Assembly: GCA_025929405.1 (NCBI GenBank)
Contig: JAICMD010000003.1
Location: 1 to 40,478, forward strand
From: Mucilaginibacter sp.
Lineage (GTDB): Bacteria; Bacteroidota; Bacteroidia; Sphingobacteriales; Sphingobacteriaceae
Length of the DNA stretch: 40,478 bases
Reading direction: 5' to 3'
The position numbers were made by a program, and so were the translations under genes. Within the stretch, counting starts at the first letter, position 1; the number at the start of each line of letters is the position of its first letter. The notes below the pieces were generated by a model. That model saw only the letters and a list, made by a program, of their open reading frames with translations, was not told the DNA's origin and ran no database searches. Shown here piece after piece: positions 28,722 through 37,937 of this stretch.

Positions 28722-31208
28722 ATGATCAAATATTTGCGCGCAGTATTGTTTTTTGCCGTACTTATGTATAGCTACTGTGCAGGTGCACAAACCGCAACTT
28801 CATTAGATAAAACGCTTCAATCATTACAAAAACAGGCCACAGAGTATCCGTTTGAAAAAACCTACCTGCACCTGGACAGGCCATACTATACCGTTGGTGA
28901 TACTATATGGCTTAAAGGTTATACGGTAATGGGGGCAAGCCATACATTAACCAAAATAAGCAGCATATTATATACCGAGCTTATTAATAGCAATAACCAG
29001 ATTATACAGACACTAAAATTACCTGTGGGTAATGGCCTTTCGCACGGAGCTATTATTTTACCAAGTACGTTAAAGGCGGGTAATTACCGTGTAAGGGCAT
29101 ATACCAATTGGATGCGCAATGCAGGTTCCGAATACTTTTTTGATAAAAAAATAAAGGTATCGGCTGTTTCTGGCACTCAGAATAATGTGGCACCGCCCGC
29201 TGCAATAACCGATGTTGATGTACAGTTTTTTCCTGAAAGCGGTAATTTAATTAATGGTGTTAATAGCAAAATAGCATTTAAGGCAGTTGCCAGCAATGGT
29301 TTGGGTGCCGATGTAAAAGGCGTAATATTAGATGAGCAGAATAAAGAAGTAGCTACATTTACCAGCAGCCACCTGGGCATGGGTACTTTTATGCTTACGC
29401 CAGCAGCAGGCAAAAGCTATAAAGCACGGGTTACTTATTTAAATAACCAAAGTAAAACCATAAACCTGCCTGCAGCTTTAAGCAGCGGTTATGCTTTAGC
29501 AATTGACAACAGCAATGCCGATAATGTAATTGTAAAAACAATAGCTGCCGGTGGCGCAAGCATGGGTAACGTAACTCTTATTGCACAATCGGGCGGGCAG
29601 ATATTTTTTGCGGGAAAAGGCAGTGCCGAAAAAAACGAACTTACATCGGCTATACCTAAAAGCCGTTTCCCATCAGGAATTATACAGTTTGTTTTGTTAA
29701 ATAATGATGGTTTGGCTGTAAATGAACGTTTGGTATTTATCCAGAATGCTGATCAACTGGATCTGTCTGTAAGTTCGGCCAAAACAACGTATGCCCCGCG
29801 CGAGAAGGTGACCGTTAACTTAAATGCTAAAACTGCAGACGGGCAAGCATCAACAGGTAACTTTTCGGTAGCGGTTATAAACGAAACTGAAATGCCCTCG
29901 AAAGAGACAGAAGAGAGTACCATATTTTCAAACTTGTTACTTACCAGCGATATTAAAGGGTTTGTGGAACAACCTAACTATTATTTTACCAATGTAAGTG
30001 ATAAAACACGTGCCGATCTGGATGCATTAATGCTTACACAAGGTTATCACAGGTTTGAATGGAAAAAATTAATTAACGGCGAAATGCCGGTACTTACTTA
30101 TGCGCCCGAGGATGAATTAACTATTACAGGGCGGATACTAACCAACTCAAATAAACCCATAGCACGCGCCAAGGTATCGTTAATGAGTATGGACGGCGGA
30201 TCAATATTGGATACCGTAACTAATGAGCAGGGGCGTTTTGTGTTTGACAGGCTTACATTTCTTGATAGTACAAAAATGCTTTTGAAGGCACTTAATGCGC
30301 GGGGGGGCGAAAATGTTAAAATACAATTAGATCAGGATATAGTTCCACCTGTAGTAAGCAATACCCCTGAAGCTGTTGATAATAACTCAAACGCGGCTTA
30401 TGCAGCACGTGCAAAAAAAATATATGATGATAAAATGAATTATGGGATCATTACCGATCGTACCCATATTCTTTTAGATGAAGTAAAAGTTGTAGGCAAT
30501 AGTGTTGAAGAGGAAAAAAAACGCGCCATACAATATTCATCTAATTTAAATGGCCCGGGTAATGCCGACCAAGTTATATATGCTGATAACCAGATGATAG
30601 GTTGCCCTGATTTTATAACCTGTATGCTTGGCCGTCTTACCGGTGTACAGCGACAAACAGATACAGATGGTAAAACTTTTTTGGTTATGCAAAAAACTCC
30701 AAACATGACAACAACATCTATAAAACAGATTGCTATGGGAGTAGTTTATAATGGCATATTTGTTAACCCGGATGAAGTAGGTGATTTTTTTCAAGAAGTA
30801 GACATGAGCACCATCGCAACTGTTGAGGTTTTAAGGATGGGAGCACTTACGGCTGCGTACGGCAGCAGGGGAGGAAATGGGGTTATTATTATTACTACTA
30901 AGCATGGCCCTGATTTAAATCTTGATTATGTTAAAAATAGTTCATCCAGCATTTTAAAATTTAGCCCTAAAGGATATTACCGGGCACGTGATTTTTACTC
31001 GCCAAAGTTTAGTATAGCTGATGCTCAAAAACCTGATTTCCGCACAATAGTTTACTGGAACCCATCGGTACAAATAAATGGTGCAGGCTCAGGTAGTTTT
31101 GATTATTTTAACACTGATAGTAAAGGCACTTACAAAGTAACAATAGAAGGGATTGATCAGCAAACCGGCAAAATTGGAAGACAGGTTTACCGGTATACCG
31201 TTCAATAA
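28722..31208 (+). CDS. TonB-dependent receptor plug-domain protein with MG2/macroglobulin-like N-terminal region, no beta barrel
   Basis: PFEKTYLHLDRPYYTVGDTIWLKGYTV MG2-like region; late plug-like segment IATVEVLRMGALTAAYGSRGGNGVIIITTK. Confidence 0.85.
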   Translation: MIKYLRAVLFFAVLMYSYCAGAQTATSLDKTLQSLQKQATEYPFEKTYLHLDRPYYTVGDTIWLKGYTVMGASHTLTKISSILYTELINSNNQIIQTLKLPVGNGLSHGAIILPSTLKAGNYRVRAYTNWMRNAGSEYFFDKKIKVSAVSGTQNNVAPPAAITDVDVQFFPESGNLINGVNSKIAFKAVASNGLGADVKGVILDEQNKEVATFTSSHLGMGTFMLTPAAGKSYKARVTYLNNQSKTINLPAALSSGYALAIDNSNADNVIVKTIAAGGASMGNVTLIAQSGGQIFFAGKGSAEKNELTSAIPKSRFPSGIIQFVLLNNDGLAVNERLVFIQNADQLDLSVSSAKTTYAPREKVTVNLNAKTADGQASTGNFSVAVINETEMPSKETEESTIFSNLLLTSDIKGFVEQPNYYFTNVSDKTRADLDALMLTQGYHRFEWKKLINGEMPVLTYAPEDELTITGRILTNSNKPIARAKVSLMSMDGGSILDTVTNEQGRFVFDRLTFLDSTKMLLKALNARGGENVKIQLDQDIVPPVVSNTPEAVDNNSNAAYAARAKKIYDDKMNYGIITDRTHILLDEVKVVGNSVEEEKKRAIQYSSNLNGPGNADQVIYADNQMIGCPDFITCMLGRLTGVQRQTDTDGKTFLVMQKTPNMTTTSIKQIAMGVVYNGIFVNPDEVGDFFQEVDMSTIATVEVLRMGALTAAYGSRGGNGVIIITTKHGPDLNLDYVKNSSSSILKFSPKGYYRARDFYSPKFSIADAQKPDFRTIVYWNPSVQINGAGSGSFDYFNTDSKGTYKVTIEGIDQQTGKIGRQVYRYTVQ

Positions 31209-31217
31209 TATTAACAC

Positions 31218-31259
31218 TTTACCTTGGCAAATGTATTATTGCATATTTGCCAAGGTAAA
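31218..31259. terminator. 15-bp stem terminator whose right arm lies inside the 3' end of the convergent CDS
   Basis: TTTACCTTGGCAAAT (31218-31232) / ATTTGCCAAGGTAAA (31245-31259), 12-nt loop. Confidence 0.75.
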
Positions 31260-32066
31260 TGTTCCCCAAAAATCAGTTGCTTTTGATACTTCTACTTCTC
31301 CGGTACCCATAGTGCTTTTGGGCACCACGGCTGGTGTGACACGCTGATGCGAAACACTTCCACGTATGGCAGATTCAACTGCGGCTGATGATGGAGGCCC
31401 ACCGCCCGGAGGCCCGGCTACTAAAACCGTACTATATCCAACAGACAATTGTCTTTCGGGCGCAGCACCCATAGCAGCATTAATTTTAATATTAAATGCC
31501 CATTCATTTTTAATATCATCCGCATGGAATAACTGTAATGGTATGGCTTCTTCATATATCAAATCGCCTTTGTCATCAAAATTCAGGGCGGTTTGTATAT
31601 TAAATGCGTTTTCGGTATTTATCTGCTCCTCGTCAATATCTTTAAATCCCTTAACGCCTATTTTTTTCAATTTGGTTAAATCGGCTCTAAGTCGTTTTTC
31701 TTCAAGGCTGCTTTTTCGGTCAGCACCTGTTTCCAGCCCACTCATAGGGAAAGTAATTATAAAGGTTTTTTTCTTACGCCCTTTGGTATCAATGCTCAGT
31801 GTTACACCTGATGATAATATGGCCGACTGCCTGATATCATCGGTACATTTTATAAGCAAATACAGGTTTTGTTTATCATTAGATAAACTATAATAGATAT
31901 TTTTTTCGGAATTATAGATTAAATTATCGCCCCATTCTTTAGCATCACCATCAATTATAATGGGCTGTTGAGGTGATTTTAAAGCTATAACTTGCGCGTT
32001 AACTGATGCAGTTATTGCAAGCAGGCTCATGCCATACAATAAGTGCCTGTAACTTTTATTCATCAT
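31236..32066 (-). CDS. Secreted protein with CBM9-like N-terminal pattern, paralog A
   Basis: Signal peptide; IIIDGDAKEWGDNLIYN; clear similarity to 32149..32976. Confidence 0.75.
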   Translation of the reverse strand: MMNKSYRHLLYGMSLLAITASVNAQVIALKSPQQPIIIDGDAKEWGDNLIYNSEKNIYYSLSNDKQNLYLLIKCTDDIRQSAILSSGVTLSIDTKGRKKKTFIITFPMSGLETGADRKSSLEEKRLRADLTKLKKIGVKGFKDIDEEQINTENAFNIQTALNFDDKGDLIYEEAIPLQLFHADDIKNEWAFNIKINAAMGAAPERQLSVGYSTVLVAGPPGGGPPSSAAVESAIRGSVSHQRVTPAVVPKSTMGTGEVEVSKATDFWGTFTLANMQ

Positions 32067-32148
32067 AATTTAGTTTAGGTCTAACTTTATTAAAGTTACT
32101 AATTAAAGTTAAACCTCAAATACCAAACTAAAGTAAGTATAACTGTAA

Positions 32149-32976
32149 TTATTGTTTTGCTAAATTAAATTTACCCCAAAAATCTACTGATTTTGATCCA
32201 GTATTATCACCATCAGGGTTTGTTTTATCAATTGTTGCTTTGTCAATATGCCTTACAGTGCCACCTCTGGTTACGCCGCCACTGCCTCTTCCACCACCGG
32301 ATGCTCCTGCAGCCATTCCGCCGGCATCAGTCTGCATGCCGCCATCGTTCATACCATTGCCGCGTTCAATACCATTTACTTTAATATTAAAGGCCCAATC
32401 AGCTTTTGTTGCATCAGCATTGGCATGGAAAAGATCAAGCGGAATGGTTTCTTCATAAACCATGTAACCTTTTTCATCAAAGTCAATGGCTGCCTTTATG
32501 CCATACATATTTCCCGCGCTTATTTGCTCGTCGCTAATATCTTTAAATCCGTCAACGCCATATTTTCTTAATTGGGTTAGCTGTGCCCTCATCTTATTTT
32601 CTTCCAAACTATTACCAGGGCGACGTCTGCCTTCCTGCCCGCTTACCGGAAAAGTAACAGAATATGCCGATTTTTTACGCCCTTTAGGGTCAATGCTAAA
32701 AGTTATGCCTGATGATAGTATGTTATTTTGTAACGTAGGATTATTGGTTCGCACCACCAGGTAAAGATTATTCTTATCATTGGCAATGGCATAGTTTATT
32801 TTGTTTTCGGCATTGTAATAAGCCAGGCTATCACCCCATTCTTTACTGTCGCCATCAATAGTAACCGCTGCTGCCGGTGCTTTTAAGGCTAAAGTAACAT
32901 CCTGTGCAAAGGTTTTAACAGTAAACATCATTTGTATGCTTACTGCCGATAGTAAATAATAATATGATCTTTTCAT
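32149..32976 (-). CDS. Secreted protein with CBM9-like N-terminal pattern, paralog B (Gly-rich linker)
   Basis: Signal peptide; VTIDGDSKEWGDSLAYYN; shared KMRAQLTQLRKYGVDGFKDI-type block and DFWGKFNLA C-terminus. Confidence 0.75.
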   Translation of the reverse strand: MKRSYYYLLSAVSIQMMFTVKTFAQDVTLALKAPAAAVTIDGDSKEWGDSLAYYNAENKINYAIANDKNNLYLVVRTNNPTLQNNILSSGITFSIDPKGRKKSAYSVTFPVSGQEGRRRPGNSLEENKMRAQLTQLRKYGVDGFKDISDEQISAGNMYGIKAAIDFDEKGYMVYEETIPLDLFHANADATKADWAFNIKVNGIERGNGMNDGGMQTDAGGMAAGASGGGRGSGGVTRGGTVRHIDKATIDKTNPDGDNTGSKSVDFWGKFNLAKQ

Positions 32977-33060
32977 TTTAATTCAGTTTTGTATAAAGGT
33001 TTAAAAACGTGAATTTAATTTTTTATAGCTTCAATTTAAAACTTTTAGTTTGTTTTTAAG

Positions 33061-33068
33061 TAAATTTG
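33061..33068 (+). promoter_or_regulatory. Candidate -7 element (TAAATTTG) for clpS
   Basis: TAnnTTTG match 9 nt upstream of ATG 33078; would imply a nearly leaderless transcript. Confidence 0.3.
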
Positions 33069-33077
33069 TAATTACAA

Positions 33078-33359
33078 ATGCCAACAGAAACCCAGGAGCA
33101 AACCTTTACTCTCGAAGAATTATTAGTAGGACTTAAAGAGATACATCGTTTAATTTTATGGAACGATGATGTTAATACCTTTGATCATGTTATTTATTGC
33201 ATGATGAAGTATTTGGATTACTCGGAATCACAAGCCGAAAAAATTGCCTGGAAAGTACATAACGAGGGCAAATGTGCCGTATTGGAAGGATCATTCACCG
33301 AAATGGAAATATACCGCAAGATTTTACAGCAGGAAATGCTTACGGTGAGTGTGGAATAA
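33078..33359 (+). CDS. clpS: ATP-dependent Clp protease adaptor ClpS
   Basis: LILWNDDVNTFDHVIYCMMKYLDYSESQAEKIAWKVHNEGKCAVLEGSFTEME. Confidence 0.93.
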   Translation: MPTETQEQTFTLEELLVGLKEIHRLILWNDDVNTFDHVIYCMMKYLDYSESQAEKIAWKVHNEGKCAVLEGSFTEMEIYRKILQQEMLTVSVE

Positions 33360-33395
33360 TGAGTGGTAAATGGTGAATAGGTAATGGTGAATTAT
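33347..33395 (+). repeat. Degenerate 7-bp-period array starting inside the end of clpS
   Basis: gagtgtg/gaataat/gagtggt/aaatggt/gaatagg/taatggt/gaattat in register. Confidence 0.6.
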
Positions 33396-33406
33396 TATCA
33401 AATAAA

Positions 33407-33436
33407 AAAGGTCTTCATTTTAAAGTGAAGACCTTT
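33407..33436. terminator. Bidirectional terminator between clpS and ilvE
   Basis: AAAGGTCTTCA-ttttaaag-TGAAGACCTTT flanked by A- and T-runs. Confidence 0.88.
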
Positions 33437-33450
33437 AATTTTTTTTATTG

Positions 33451-33478
33451 ACTACTGACTAATCTCCACTCACCAAAT
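33451..33478 (-). repeat. Degenerate 7-bp-period array overlapping the end of ilvE, opposite orientation to 33347-33395
   Basis: Minus strand reads ATTTGGT/GAGTGGA/GATTAGT/CAGTAGT. Confidence 0.5.
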
Positions 33479-34535
33479 AATTCCACCCGTGGGTATCAGG
33501 CGCGTTGCCGTATTTAATATCGTTCATGGCTTTTAATGCGCGTTGCGAAAATTCTCTGTCTTTTGGTTCTATCTTCAAAGTGTATTCTGCACTATCATCA
33601 CTTATTGAACCAACTGATGCTATAGTGGCAGCAGTACCTGCGCCAAAGGCATCGGTAAGTTTGCCTGTTTTGGCGCCTTCAATTATTTCGGCAACAGATA
33701 CTTTACGCTCCTCAACCGGGAAGCCCCATTCGCGGGCAAGCGCAATAACCGTATCGCGGGTTACGCCATCCAAAATGGTATCCTGCGCAAGTGGGGTTAT
33801 CAGTTTGCCATCCAATACAAACATGGCATTGGCGGCTCCCATTTCTTCAATATATTTATGCTCCTTGGCATCTGTCCATATTAACTGGTCAAACCCTTCT
33901 TCGGTAGCCTTGCGTGCCGGGAACATAGATACCCCGTAGTTACCTGATGATTTGGCATAACCCATACCGCCTTCGGCAGCGCGGGTATAATGCGTTTCAA
34001 TTTTTACCCTTAATGTTTTTGAAAAATAAGGGCCTACCGGGCAGGTTAATACCATGTACTTATAAGTTTTTGACGGCGTTACGCCCAAATACTTATCGGT
34101 AGCAAACATAAATGGCCTGATGTATAAAGAATGGTTAGGCTTTTGCGGAATCCAATCTCTGTCCAAGTCAACTAAAGCAGCTATGCTTTGTATAAAAACC
34201 TCTTCGGGCATGGTAGGCATGCACAAACGCTTGGCAGATTTATTGAACCTGGCGGCATTTTTATCCGGACGGAAAATTGATACCGTACCATCATTGTGTT
34301 TATAAGCTTTTAAGCCCTCAAAAAATGATTGCCCGTAATGTAATGCTGATATACCGGGACCGACCAGAATATCACCATAAGGAACAATTTGAAAGTTTTT
34401 CCACTCACCATCTTCAAAGTCAGCCACAAACATGTGGTCTGAAAATATATGGCCAAAGGGTAAATTGTTAAAGTCCGTTTGCTCCAAACGGGAACTTTTT
34501 GTCTTGGTGATCTTAATGTCAAGCGTGTCGGTCAT
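33459..34535 (-). CDS. ilvE: Branched-chain amino acid aminotransferase
   Basis: ALHYGQSFFEGLKAYKHNDGTVSIFRPDKNAARFNKSAKRLCMP; EEMGAANAMFV; DAFGAGTAATI. Confidence 0.95.
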   Translation of the reverse strand: MTDTLDIKITKTKSSRLEQTDFNNLPFGHIFSDHMFVADFEDGEWKNFQIVPYGDILVGPGISALHYGQSFFEGLKAYKHNDGTVSIFRPDKNAARFNKSAKRLCMPTMPEEVFIQSIAALVDLDRDWIPQKPNHSLYIRPFMFATDKYLGVTPSKTYKYMVLTCPVGPYFSKTLRVKIETHYTRAAEGGMGYAKSSGNYGVSMFPARKATEEGFDQLIWTDAKEHKYIEEMGAANAMFVLDGKLITPLAQDTILDGVTRDTVIALAREWGFPVEERKVSVAEIIEGAKTGKLTDAFGAGTAATIASVGSISDDSAEYTLKIEPKDREFSQRALKAMNDIKYGNAPDTHGWNYLVSGD

Positions 34536-34709
34536 GGCTTTACGTTTTTAAATTTCAGAACTTGCAATTTACCTAAAAATCAATTGTGTTGCCAATATTT
34601 TTAACACTTAAAAGTAAATTTTAAGCAATAAAATATATTCAAAACATCATTTGGTATTATAACGAAAAGGTTTTGTTAGTGTTATTTGTACACTATTTAA
34701 ATGCGTATA

Positions 34710-35384
34710 TTATTTTGCAGGGATAATGTGCTGATAAGATACACTTACAGGTAAAATGCTGCCATTTATCATTAATTGGTGCCTTTCAATCTTGTCTATC
34801 TTATCAATAGCCACTATAAATGAGCGATGTACACGCATAAACTGCTTAACCGGTAATATAGCTTCTGCCTCAGTTATTGTTAGGCGCGAAACTATTGTTT
34901 TATCCTTTAAAACAAAATTAACGTAGTTGCCAGTGGCTTCTAAATAATGGATGTCTTCAAAATTTACACGTATTTGCTCGTAACCTGCTTTTAAAAAAAT
35001 ATAGTCTTTTTTACTACCCTGATTACGTAAACTATAAATTTCATTTGCCTTGTTACAAGCTTTAATAAACCGCACCAGCGAAAAAGGTTTCAGTAAATAA
35101 TCAATGGCATCAAGTTCAAAGCTTTCCACTGCATGTTCTGTGTAGGCAGTAGTAAAAATAACCATTGGTTTTTTGTTTAGGCAGTTCAACAGTTCTATCC
35201 CCGAAATATCAGGCATTTTAATATCCAAAAATATCAGGTCAACGGCCTCTTGCTGTAAAAATTCAAGTGCTTTAAAAGCATCAGTAAAATCTGCTTTCAA
35301 ATCAATAAACCCAACTTTAGAAGCATGCGAGCGCACTACATCTAAAGCTATGGGTTCATCATCAATTGCAATTGCGGTTAACAA
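34710..35384 (-). CDS. LytTR family response regulator
   Basis: Receiver domain (AIDDEP, IFLDIKMPDISG, LLKPF) plus LytTR domain (HYLEATGNYVNFVL...FMRVHRSFIVAIDKID). Confidence 0.95.
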   Translation of the reverse strand: MLTAIAIDDEPIALDVVRSHASKVGFIDLKADFTDAFKALEFLQQEAVDLIFLDIKMPDISGIELLNCLNKKPMVIFTTAYTEHAVESFELDAIDYLLKPFSLVRFIKACNKANEIYSLRNQGSKKDYIFLKAGYEQIRVNFEDIHYLEATGNYVNFVLKDKTIVSRLTITEAEAILPVKQFMRVHRSFIVAIDKIDKIERHQLMINGSILPVSVSYQHIIPAK

Positions 35385-35422
35385 GTGTTTGTTTTTTTAA
35401 ATATAAAAGTATGATTAAGTAT

Positions 35423-37849
35423 CTATTTTGAAGCATCATCATTATTAATACCTCTTTTATTTTTAGTAATGCCGCCTTTTAATTTACCAAAATTATAATT
35501 TAAGCTAAACCGAAACGATCTGTAATAAATCTGGCTATACCTGGTTTGCATAAAATCATCGCCGGTAGTTACCTGCTCACTCGTGCGGTATTTGGTAAAA
35601 GGATTGCTAACAGATGCAGAAAGCGTTATTTTATTTTTAACGATCTCTTTATTTGCGCTGAAGGACGAGCCAATAGAACCATTTGATGATCCTTGTAAAC
35701 CCGACGGGTTACGGCTGTTAAGATTAAACGAGCCATTGATACGCCATCCCCTGTCAAAAGCATAACCAGTAGATGCAGAGGCATTTAACAGGTCAAAATT
35801 AGTATATTGTAAATGGCCGTTTACCGTGCCTGTTAACCAAAAATGCTGAAAATTAGCATTCGTACTAAAATTCCATTTTTTGGTTATAGGGTAGTTGATG
35901 TTTAGGTTAGTACCTACCGCCGTTACCTTGCCAATATTGTCATAAGTAGTGTAAGTGATGTTGCTGGCGGGGTCAAATGTTGAAGACTGCAGCGCGAGGT
36001 CTTTAGCGAAATCATACTCTAAAGCTATATTAATACTTGCTTTTTTTGTTTCATGGTAACTTAACTCCATTGTATTAATGGTTGTAGGTTTAAGATTGGG
36101 ATTTCCTGATGATTGGAAGTTGGGGTTTGAGCGGTCAACAAAAGGGTTTAAACGGCTTACACCGGGTCGGTTTAACCTTTGCGCGTAACCAAATTTAATA
36201 CCGCTTTTATCTTTAAAATCCTTAGTAAAAACAACGGATGGCATGATGTTAAGGTAGTTTTGATGAACCGTAGAAGCTGTCGATACAAAGTCAGCATCGG
36301 TAGTAGTTTGCTCTATGCGTACACCACCTTTAATGGCCCAGGCCTTGCCTGCATATTGCCATGTATTATAGCCTGCAATTATGTGTTGGGTGTTTGTAAA
36401 GTTATTTGACAGTTGTGGGTTCACATCATACTGCCCTGTTACAGCATTAAACGACTGATATTGGTAGTCGCTCAAATTATTTCTGAAAATACCTTTTATT
36501 CCAGCTTCAAAATTTACCTTTTGTAAAGGCTTTACAAAATCTATCTGTATAGTTTGTTCAACCGGGACAGTATTATTGTCCTGCTTATAATCAGGCGTAG
36601 AGTAGTTAACACGGTTAAAAGCATTCAGATCGGCATTGTTAATATTGTTATAAGTATAATAACGGTAAGAAAAAGTTAAAAGCTCCGCTTTACTTGCTTT
36701 AAACCCTAATTGATAATTTAACGAAGCGTCGAACCCGTTACCTCTGCCTGTATTGGCAGTGGCCAGTGTATAAGCTTGTAAAATACCAGTAGTGCCATTA
36801 AGTAGCGATGTTTGCGTAGCTGCCCCGTTTGATCTGTCGGCACTGATGTTAAACTGCCCGGATATAAGGTTCAATGAGTCTATTTCATAGCTTAAATCAG
36901 CTCCGAAATACCCGTTTTTACTATTAGTGCCACCATTACCTTGCTGCAATAGGTTAGTAGGGCTTGCGCTTGTAGTACTGCGTATATAGGAGTTATTGGT
37001 TTGAGGCGAGTTATAAGTACTGGCACCGCCAAAAGTATTTATGCCAAATTTACCCGTTTTAACAGTTAATGAGCCTCCTATGCCAGGCCCGGTTGGATAG
37101 CGCTCATATATATTAACCGACCCGTTATATCCATTATCCACCTTTTTATTGGTGATAATATTAATGATGCCTGCTAAACCCTCGGCATCATATTTTGAGG
37201 GCGGGATAGTAATAATTTCTATACGTTGTATGGTGGATGCGGGCATACTGCGCAGAATGTTTTTAGGATCGCGCTCAACCATGCTTGATGGTTTGCCATT
37301 AATAAAAATTTTGTAGCTGCTATTACCTTTTAGCAGAATATTATCGTCACCGTCTAATGATACATACGGCACCTTGCGAAGCATATCCAGCACACTGTTA
37401 ACCTTGCTATCAGGGTCGGCCTGCAAATCATAACTAATACGGTCAATCTCCTGCTTAATTATAGGTTTATCGGCCGTAATAGTTACTTCCTTTAGATGAT
37501 TGGTTTCAGCTTTGAGCATTATAGTGCCCAGATTTTGTGCAGCACTTGTAACATCAATCATTAATGTTTTGGGCTGATAACCGGTTGCAACACACGTCAG
37601 CTTGTATTTTAAGGGTTTGATGTTACTAAACGTAAATGAACCATCAACATTAGTTAACGTGGATTTAATCGGTTGGTATTTATCGTTCTTCAAATTTACG
37701 GTGATATAGTTAAGCGGTTTTTGAGTGGCCGAGTCAATTAGTATACCTGTTATCTGGAATGTAGTAAGCTGTGCTTCTGCCGGTTTTGGAGCAAACAACA
37801 GGGCGGTGGCAATTATCAAAATACTGGCAATAAGGGTTATGGTTTTCAT
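35423..37849 (-). CDS. Outer-membrane beta-barrel family protein (TonB-dependent-receptor-like, carboxypeptidase-regulatory-like N-terminus)
   Basis: Signal peptide, FQITGILIDSATQKPL, plug-like IQRIEIITIPPSKYDAEGLAGIINIITNKK, barrel C-terminus FRFSLNYNFGK. Confidence 0.92.
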   Translation of the reverse strand: MKTITLIASILIIATALLFAPKPAEAQLTTFQITGILIDSATQKPLNYITVNLKNDKYQPIKSTLTNVDGSFTFSNIKPLKYKLTCVATGYQPKTLMIDVTSAAQNLGTIMLKAETNHLKEVTITADKPIIKQEIDRISYDLQADPDSKVNSVLDMLRKVPYVSLDGDDNILLKGNSSYKIFINGKPSSMVERDPKNILRSMPASTIQRIEIITIPPSKYDAEGLAGIINIITNKKVDNGYNGSVNIYERYPTGPGIGGSLTVKTGKFGINTFGGASTYNSPQTNNSYIRSTTSASPTNLLQQGNGGTNSKNGYFGADLSYEIDSLNLISGQFNISADRSNGAATQTSLLNGTTGILQAYTLATANTGRGNGFDASLNYQLGFKASKAELLTFSYRYYTYNNINNADLNAFNRVNYSTPDYKQDNNTVPVEQTIQIDFVKPLQKVNFEAGIKGIFRNNLSDYQYQSFNAVTGQYDVNPQLSNNFTNTQHIIAGYNTWQYAGKAWAIKGGVRIEQTTTDADFVSTASTVHQNYLNIMPSVVFTKDFKDKSGIKFGYAQRLNRPGVSRLNPFVDRSNPNFQSSGNPNLKPTTINTMELSYHETKKASINIALEYDFAKDLALQSSTFDPASNITYTTYDNIGKVTAVGTNLNINYPITKKWNFSTNANFQHFWLTGTVNGHLQYTNFDLLNASASTGYAFDRGWRINGSFNLNSRNPSGLQGSSNGSIGSSFSANKEIVKNKITLSASVSNPFTKYRTSEQVTTGDDFMQTRYSQIYYRSFRFSLNYNFGKLKGGITKNKRGINNDDASK

Positions 37850-37937
37850 GATTTTGTGTGTTAAATAAGATGTAGGATTCCCGTAAAAGACGCTTGGTCT
37901 TTTTTTTAAGGTTAATTGATTAAGATGCTGGTAAGCT

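Noticed and set aside
35583-35765. Plus-strand ORFs opposite the outer-membrane barrel gene
   Set aside because: Short antisense ORFs with no domain signal.
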